Shown: one piece after another, positions 57,539 to 64,000 of the stretch | Layout of the letters: the number at the start of each line of letters is the position of its first letter | Position numbering within the stretch: position 1 is the stretch's first letter | Assembly (NCBI GenBank): GCA_022661535.1 | Contig: JAKULF010000007.1 | Coordinates: forward strand, 1,116,001-1,180,000 | DNA from: Eutypa lata | Lineage: Eukaryota; Ascomycota; Sordariomycetes; Xylariales; Diatrypaceae | DNA length: 64,000 nucleotides | Reading direction: 5' to 3' | Made by a program: the position numbers and the translations under genes | Notes under the pieces: generated by a model | The model's input: the letters and a program-made list of their open reading frames with translations, nothing else | What the model was told of the DNA's origin: nothing | The model's database searches: none

Positions 57539-58543
57539 TCATTCAGAATGATTGTCAGATTTTAACTCGGCCAACCAAGACCAGATCTCTCGATTGACCT
57601 TCGACGGTTGGTCTCGGAAAGCCCAGTGGCCGGCACGTGGAATAGTGACCAACCGTGTACTCTCCATGAAATGCTGCGGGATGGAATCGAGCATCTTCAA
57701 CGAGAAGTACTCATCCTCCAAACCCCAAATTATGAGAGTAGGTACCTGGTAGAGCATCATCGACGTGTTTACCTTCTGGCCATACGGAGGTCCCGGGAAG
57801 TTCTTCTTGTAATAAGCCAGCATCCCGTGCACGGGAACCGTCGCTAGGTAGTCACGGACGGCTTTCCTGCGCGAGTCATCTCTGATGTTCCGGACAGTGT
57901 AGTCGATGTCGATGGGGTCGCCGGGCTGGTAGTTGATGTATGGGATGGTGTAGACCGACAGCTTCTGCTGCTCGTCGTCGAAGTTGACCAAGTCGTAAAA
58001 CCTCGGCACGATCGGCGAGTTGATGATGATGAGCCCGGCGACGCGGTCGGGGTGGAGGAGTGATAGTAATTGAATAGCCGCGCCGCCAAAATCGTGCCCG
58101 CCGACAACAGCCTTTTCCGCCTTGAAGTGGTTCAGGATAGCTAAGATGTCCTCCACGACTAATCCCAATTGGTACGCATCGCTATCGTCAGGGGTATCGC
58201 TGGGAGAGTAACCCCGTAGGGTTGGACACACAACGGTGTACTTTTTCGAAAACTCTAGGAGCTGTGGTCTGAATGACTCTGCGTTGTCTGGAAAGCCATG
58301 AAGGAGTACCAAGAGCGGGCCCTGGCCGGCTACATAGTAGTGAATCCTGAGATTGTCGTTCGTGATGAATCCCTCGGAGGGCTCGTTTGATGGTAATGAG
58401 GTAGGCATAGACATATTCATGATAACTATGCAACTAATATTCTTCGGTGGTTCGTGGCGAAGACCGTATTTTGTGTAATTATTCGCCGAATTATCCTTCG
58501 TATCTGAAGTCTCTCGGCGTAAAGAGAAGTGGTGGGAAGTCAT
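57539..58543 (-). CDS. Alpha/beta hydrolase with Asp nucleophile (epoxide hydrolase / haloacid dehalogenase type)
   Basis: Single exon, 334 residues from the first ATG; ATG at 58420 (residue 42) is an equally good start because residues 1-41 are polar and lie before the conserved fold. Oxyanion-hole motif LVLLHGFPDNAESFRPQL; PTLRGYSPSDTP; nucleophile elbow VVGGHDFGGAA (Asp, not Ser, which points to epoxide hydrolase or dehalogenase chemistry); lid region with YYKKNFPGPPYG; acid in LIIWGLEDEYF; catalytic His in RAGHW. Complete and undamaged, in contrast to the EHN-type epoxide hydrolase at 43533-45151. Divergent from the second MFS gene over 349 bp. Confidence 0.9.
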   Translation of the reverse strand: MTSHHFSLRRETSDTKDNSANNYTKYGLRHEPPKNISCIVIMNMSMPTSLPSNEPSEGFITNDNLRIHYYVAGQGPLLVLLHGFPDNAESFRPQLLEFSKKYTVVCPTLRGYSPSDTPDDSDAYQLGLVVEDILAILNHFKAEKAVVGGHDFGGAAIQLLSLLHPDRVAGLIIINSPIVPRFYDLVNFDDEQQKLSVYTIPYINYQPGDPIDIDYTVRNIRDDSRRKAVRDYLATVPVHGMLAYYKKNFPGPPYGQKVNTSMMLYQVPTLIIWGLEDEYFSLKMLDSIPQHFMESTRLVTIPRAGHWAFRDQPSKVNREIWSWLAELKSDNHSE

Positions 58544-58892
58544 TGTAGGCAGAGTTTGTAATAATGTTCAGTAATCAATATCTTAGATGTCGGCGCCGTG
58601 ATGTAAAGTCTTGGGAGTATTAACCCGACTAGGCTGATAAATATTTATATGGTGACAAATCACCGTATTTCGTAATTGGACCGATAACTGTTATCCATCT
58701 ATCTATCTTGTCACTAGTCAGCACCGAAAATGAGATTCGACTGATTATGGCGAGGCCAAGTCCGATCCAGTCAATAAATTCAAAGTAACGGCATCAACAT
58801 TTCATTATCTTTCCCTCTGCGTCTCCTTGTCTGTATCGTAAGGATTTTCATTTCAAGCTTATGAATACCAGAGCAATCCTAAAATTTAAATA
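58544..58892. promoter_or_regulatory. Divergent promoter, hydrolase / DHA2-type MFS gene
   Basis: 349 bp between two opposed starts. Contains AGTAATCAATATCT (58570-58583), a one-base variant in the core of the motif upstream of the NmrA-like gene and in the bZIP/SDR promoter. Confidence 0.5.
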
Positions 58893-60755
58893 ATGGGTGA
58901 AGTAGAGGATGCCCCCAGCATGGCGCATGTGCGCGAAGAAGAAGAACAAGAGTTATCAGTATCAAGGAATTATGCTTTAATCTCTGCCATCGTGTCGATC
59001 CAGCTGGTCCAGGTAAGTTACAACCGCTTGAATCCCCGTAGTTGATTGGCTAACTGGAGGCAGATGATTCCCTTTGGCGCTGGCATTTCCGTGTCACTGC
59101 CCATTGCCGACGATCTGGGCTTGCATAGAGACGTCGCGACTTGGATTGCTGCTTCTTACCCGTGAGTTACAATTCTCTCTTGTGCCATCTATTGTGGTTC
59201 TTACGAAGATAGGATAGATTGACTCAGGGCGCGTTCGTTTTGGCAGGTGGCCGTATAGGTGCAATTTACGGCCACAAGCGCGCCCTCATAGTAGCAGGAG
59301 CCTGGTGGGTACTGTGGCATCTGATCACTGGCTTCATGCGTGGTATCGTTGGCATATGCGTTTCGAGGGGACTTTCAGGGGCAGGCGGTGCCTTTTTAGT
59401 CCCGAATGCTGTTGCGTTGCTAGGGATTAACATCCCCCCGGGAAGATGCGCAATGTTGCCATGGGTCTCTTCGGTGCTATGGCACCCATTGGGGCTGCTG
59501 GAGGGAGTGTTTTTGGTGCTATTTTCGCCCAGCTCACACCATGGAAATGGCTCTTTTTCTTCCTGTGAGTCGCGAATCTCATTATTAACCATTACCATTC
59601 TTCCATTACTGACAACCACTAGGGCGATGCTAGGTACGGTCGTCTTCGGTCTGAGTACTTTGGCGATACCTTCTGATAATATCAAACTCGCGAATGACGC
59701 ATCAATTGATTGGATTGGAGCCTACCTAGGTATCGGGGGTCTGATTCTGTTCAACTTTGTCTGGAAGTAAGTCTCCATCGTTCTCAGATCTTGCAGTTCG
59801 TGACTACGCTGACCTTTCCTTTCTATTAGCCAAGCTCCATCAGTTGGCTGGGATGAGCCCTACGAGTATGCTTTGCTCATCGTAGCGATTGCCCATCTAG
59901 CTGCTTTCATATTTTGGGAGCGTAATGTTGCTAAGCAACCCATCTTGCCTTTCGATATTTGGAATGCGCCGTCATTTATACCCCTTATCGTCGTGTCACT
60001 TTTGTCATTTATGTCTTTCGGTATTCTGATATGGTACATCACCATTTGGCTCTTGACTATTCGAAACTACACTCTACTTCTGTCCTCAGCAGCAATTGTT
60101 CCACTCACTATCCTTGGGGCGGTGGCTGCTATACTTTCCGCTTGGCTCATACCCCGTTGTAAGTATTTTTCGGAGTTATTTACTTCCCCTTGTGCATTGT
60201 TTTAGTGCTCAAAGTTATAAAAGGGGGCCCCTTTACTCCCGAATAACTCCTAGGCCCGATGAAGATACCTCGAGGAAACAATTGCTAATTCTAAATGTTG
60301 TAGTGTCTGTGCAATACATATTGGCTATTGGGGCATTATGCGTTACCGTCTCGACCATTCTCGTGGCGACTATGCCTGCTCAGCAATCGTATTGGCCACA
60401 ATTGTTCCCTGCCACAATTTTGATGGCTTTTTGTCCCGATTTTATATTCACTGCGGCACAAATCATTGCCAGCAATTCCGTCAAAAGAAACCAGCAAGGC
60501 ATCGCGGGGTCCCTCATAGGTACAATCATAACATATGGGCAGAGTATCGGTCTTGGGTTTGCCGGTACAGTCGAGAAATACACTACCGCCACCGATGCCA
60601 ATTTAGAACAAGGCTACCGCAATGCATTATATTTCGGTATCGGTCTAGGCGTAGCCGCGCTCCTTCTGGATCTGTTCTTGGTCCGAGCGGCGGCTGACAC
60701 CCAGGAGGGCTGGAAGCGAGGGGAGGAATCGAGTGAGGGCATTCAGCAGAAGTAG
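58893..60755 (+). pseudogene. MFS transporter, DHA2 type, with a 1-nt frameshift
   Basis: Six exons: 58893-59012, 59064-59161, 59218-59564, 59623-59766, 59830-60158, 60304-60755; 496 residues if one nucleotide is restored. Motifs: GAGISVSLPIADDLGL, GRIGAIYGHKRALI (motif A), GLSGAGGAFLVPNAVALLGINIPPG, DWIGAYLGIGG, AQIIASNSVKRNQQGIAGSLIGT, all DHA2-like (14 helices expected). In exon 3 the frame is lost at the six-C run 59434-59439; with seven C the downstream sequence reads on in the family frame through the canonical GTGAGT donor. All other exon phases agree exactly with this single missing base. It may be a real null allele or a homopolymer sequencing error. Confidence 0.85.
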
Positions 60756-61348
60756 AGCGGGTAAAACCTGGCACTTCCATTGGGATTCAACCCAGCCGAG
60801 GGAAAGGCATGTGATATACATCTGTCTTTATTGTATACTTACTGGTTTGATCCTCTTATGGATGCATATTAGTGTACGCTATGGTGTTGCTTTCGATAAA
60901 ATGTGACATTTCTTTTGTAAATATATAAGTATCAGGAATCAGGGGTTAAAACATAAGAAAGAAATTTAACTAATAAGATAAAGTTAAAAGTAATTCCTCT
61001 ATGATAAGTGTTATTAAAAAGGTTTTTTAAGATAGAATAAACCAAAATTTCAAAGTCCTCATGTAAAATATTATGAATGTAATTACCCGAAGTATTAATA
61101 GTTGAGATGAAACTTATTTTGAAGTAACCAACCTATTTCCTAGACAACAATGCCGACCATTTCCATATCATCAAATATATTACAACTTCTAACACCCAAT
61201 AGCGTTTATCTCGGTAAATAATCTTCGTCGTTAACATCCATGTGTAAATTGTATTTTTTCATAATATTAACTACTGGTCATGTTATTCTGCCTCTACATG
61301 GCCATCAGATATGTAAGGGAAGTAGCGTAGTTGCTAAGCGCTCTCCTC
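60756..61348. other. Convergent intergenic region
   Basis: 3' flanks of the MFS gene and the P450 gene, AT-rich in 60880-61080 but not RIP-like. No gene. Confidence 0.55.
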
Positions 61349-63173
61349 TTAGTGCTTTCCCTCCAACTCTCTCCAGTATTCATCGCGAGTCTGGAACAAC
61401 AGCGTAGGGCCGGAATGGGTTGAAGAAACTATATCATACAGCTGAAACTCTCCCCGCCGCTCCCTCCCACTACCCATACCGGGTGCCCCAGCACCAGTCT
61501 CCCCCTCCTTCCCAAGAGCTTTCTCAAAATCAAAATACCACAGGGTTTTAGCCATGACAAGTCCGGCCTCCAAGTACGCCATTGCCTTTCCCGCACACCC
61601 TCGGTAGCCGATCGAGAAGGGACAGAAGGCGTCGTGCATCTTATCCAAATGAACTCTATCCTTATCGAACCAACGCTCGGGGCGGAACTGGAAGGGCTCC
61701 GGGAAGTAGTCCTCGTTGTGGTGGAGGGCGTATGCACTTACTCCAACTTGAGTACCGGGGGGTATGACATGGCCATCGATCACGAATGGGCCATTATTGT
61801 ATTCGGATCGTGGGAGCTCCCTCCACAGTGTCCCAGAGACTGGCGGTGACATTCGTAATGCCTCGTCAATGCATGCTCGAAGGTACCGACAGGTCGAAAG
61901 CGCATTGCCTTGGATGTCGGCGCTGCTTGCAAAGGTTGAGCGAATCTCGTGAGCAAGCTTCTGATAGCAATCCGGGTCTCTGGATAGGTAGAAGAAGAGA
62001 GCGCTCAAAACAGTTGCTGTCGTGTCCCCCCCTAGATGCCGGCTCGTTAGTATACACTCATGGTTGAATAGTAAAGATTGGTTCTCAGGAACTAACCTGC
62101 TGCATAGAAGAACACCGCCTCAGCCCAGATCTCCTTGAGGAACGCCTCGTCGATATCCTGTGTTTCTATCTGCTTCGTAGCAATGGAATACAAATCATGC
62201 TGCGCATGCTTGTCCTGGTTCAGCCGTTGCTGAATTAATTTCCCCAGCTTCGCAACCCCCTTTTGCTGCTGGCGGAGCGTTAAGAGCTTCAGTGGCCAGA
62301 GAATCCATGGCTGTGCGAGACTTGGGCATTGCATCATCACATTGTTGTGGTAATTAGCTGCCAAAATCCCTCCAAGCAGGAATCGATATCTTTTATCTGT
62401 CTGGGTCTTGTGTGGCTGCCCGAATGCGAGCTGGCCCACGATATCCAGCCCGAGACGTTTGAGTCTGCCCGTCATGTTTACAGGCTTCTCTGCCTGACAA
62501 GAAGACAGTAGTAGAGAAAGAAATACGTCAACTTCTCTTCGCATGATGGGTTCGAACTGTCGCATTGATCGCTCGTTGACAGCGGCTCCAACCACTTTTC
62601 TCTTGCGACGATGAACTTGCTTATCAATGGCATTGAAAATATGAAATGTTCTACTGGCCTGGAGTGTCACTAGGTATGCGTGTGATTTGACCAATCTATC
62701 ATTGCCATAGATATCTAGATGTATTGGCACAAGTACAAAAGTGATTGTTGGATTGAGCTTACCTCTCAAGGCTTGGGCAGAATTGAACACCAGTTTATTA
62801 GGTCCATGTCTGATTACAGGACCTATACCATAGCTTAGCTCAGTGTGTGCTTCTTGTACAGTTCTATGACGAACCATAGACTCGACATAAACAGTTCTTA
62901 CCATATATGCAGTGGTCTTGTAATGTCGCTACATGTAACCGCGTAAAGAGAGCATGAAAGCCGCCATACCCATCAGAGAGTTTTGCCAAAAGTGGCCCTG
63001 GGTATTTTCTCAAGGGATGCAAAAGAAGTCGATAGCTTAACAGCAGAAAACACTAGGCCATTACGCATTCAGTCAAGTAATTAATCCCCTCGGAACATAA
63101 TTTGGCTTACATATGGCAGGATAATAGAAGATGCATAGAATAAAAACTGGCAGAGCTTGCTGAACAGAGCCAT
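61349..63173 (-). CDS. Cytochrome P450 monooxygenase
   Basis: Haem-thiolate monooxygenase anchored in the ER. Exons 63173-63111, 63052-62902, 62822-62763, 62714-62097, 62031-61349 give 524 residues. N-terminal membrane anchor (LCQFLFYASSIILPYCFLLL) then the Pro-rich hinge HPLRKYPGPLLAKLSD; GPVIRHGPNKLVFNS; helix C KQVHRRKRKVVG; I-helix AAGGDTTAT spanning the last intron; ExxR in DEALRMSPP; FRPERW; haem-binding FSIGYRGCAGKAMA with the Cys ligand. Intron 1 must use the acceptor CCTAG at 63054-63053; the nearer AG at the Leu-Ser-Tyr stretch breaks the frame. Sequence style is that of fungal cluster P450s. It is the only P450 in the window and undamaged. Confidence 0.93.
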
Positions 63174-64000
63174 GTCTAATTCTACTCCAGGGGAGTGGAA
63201 TATGATGTGGACCAGATGGAAAACAGTTCAGCAAGGGCAGTCTCAGATATAGGTTCGAACAAGCCGAGGAAACTTCGAAGAGGTTGTCTGCTGAATACTT
63301 CATTGGTTTCCGCTCCGTAGCTAGAACGTTAAGCTTAAATGTCGGAAAATGGCCCGTTGTAGGCGGACTCTACGCAAAACTTCGGTTCATAATTCAAAGT
63401 GTGAGACCTACTAAAAGACTTACACTGTATTGGGTGGAGAAACGTTAACGTACGCACGTCTACAGGGATGGAATTCAAGCAAGTTACGCGGATGTTTGCT
63501 CAAAATCATGCCGACCTGCCAACCAACATGGTATTGGCATGTGGTCAGCTCCGCATATGCAGGCAGCCTCATTTGACAGAACCCAAGAAATGTACCCCAG
63601 CCAGACAAGGAATGACATAAATGCACTTGCATTGCATGATGTCTCAGATCCAGCCTGATGCTGCAAAGGGAGGCTTAGCTATCTGTATGTGATGTTTTGA
63701 CTTCTCTTTCTCCGATACGGTGTCAGGGTATAAGGTATAGATCTACATAAGGATGAGGCGTAGACCATGGGTGAAAGTTAGAGTCTAAGCGAGAAGCTTG
63801 GTAGAGAAGCTCTAGCGATATAAACGAAGGGGGCTTCACACCCCTTAAGTTATAGTGATGCAGGGCACTAACAGTCCTTCTATCCCGCCCCCAAAGTTCT
63901 GTTTTTACCTGTCACTTCATGACAACAATTCGCCTAACATGCAACCCCTGCTACATAATATGACCAATATTTCTGTTCAGGTTATAACTAGCAATGTAAT
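63174..64000. other. Promoter side of the P450 gene, no gene seen
   Basis: Two overlapping short minus frames at 63420-63666 have no family features. The window ends without a further gene start that I can support. Confidence 0.5.

Noticed and set aside
1..64000. tRNA, 5S rRNA, CRISPR, telomeric repeats
   Set aside because: I looked for tRNA B-box/T-loop patterns, 5S-like blocks, regularly spaced repeats and TTAGGG arrays and saw none, apart from the B-box-like element inside the U6 intron. A covariance scan (tRNAscan-SE, Rfam) would be decisive.

Overview
The window reads as nuclear DNA of a filamentous ascomycete (Pezizomycotina, probably a Sordariomycete; order not determinable by eye). 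Reasons: short spliceosomal introns with GTAAGT/GTATGT-type donors and CTAAC/CTGAC branch sites, two HET-domain genes, an Hce2/Ecp2-type effector gene, and AT-rich tracts almost free of CpA/TpG, which is the signature of repeat-induced point mutation (RIP). No database search was possible. All gene models were built from exon phase, splice signals and family motifs seen in the sequence.

Layout. 0-12.4 kb is a mostly housekeeping part: an Hce2 effector-like gene, a small hydrophilic protein with two perfect CRE palindromes upstream, gamma-tubulin (5 exons), a conserved fungal protein of unknown function and the mRNA-export WD40 protein Rae1. 14-37 kb is mixed and accessory: a HET gene with one in-frame TAG, a U6 snRNA gene split by a 55-nt spliceosomal-type intron, a large His-rich hypothetical protein, a miniature LTR-like element damaged by RIP, a 4CL-like acyl-CoA ligase, a second RIP tract abutting a second HET gene that also carries a TAG, a small secreted cysteine-containing protein, an HSL-type alpha/beta hydrolase and an AlkB-like dioxygenase. 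37-41.5 kb has no recognisable gene but holds an unusual array of small perfect hairpins.

41.5-63.2 kb is a run of cluster-type genes: NmrA-like protein, epoxide hydrolase (one nonsense mutation, and a 9-nt micro-exon), bZIP regulator divergent from a short-chain dehydrogenase, CocE/X-Pro-type hydrolase, MFS transporter (DHA1 type), a RIP-destroyed Fot1/pogo-like transposon, an Asp-nucleophile alpha/beta hydrolase divergent from a second MFS transporter (DHA2 type, with a 1-nt frameshift), and a cytochrome P450. There is a regulator, two exporters, one monooxygenase and several hydrolases/reductases but no PKS, NRPS or terpene synthase in view. This fits a catabolic/detoxification cluster, or one flank of a biosynthetic cluster.

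Recurring theme: three otherwise intact genes (two HET genes and the epoxide hydrolase) are each interrupted by one TAG, and each TAG is what a single CpA-to-TpA transition would give from CAG or TGG. That is the preferred RIP substitution, although the genes themselves are not AT-degraded.
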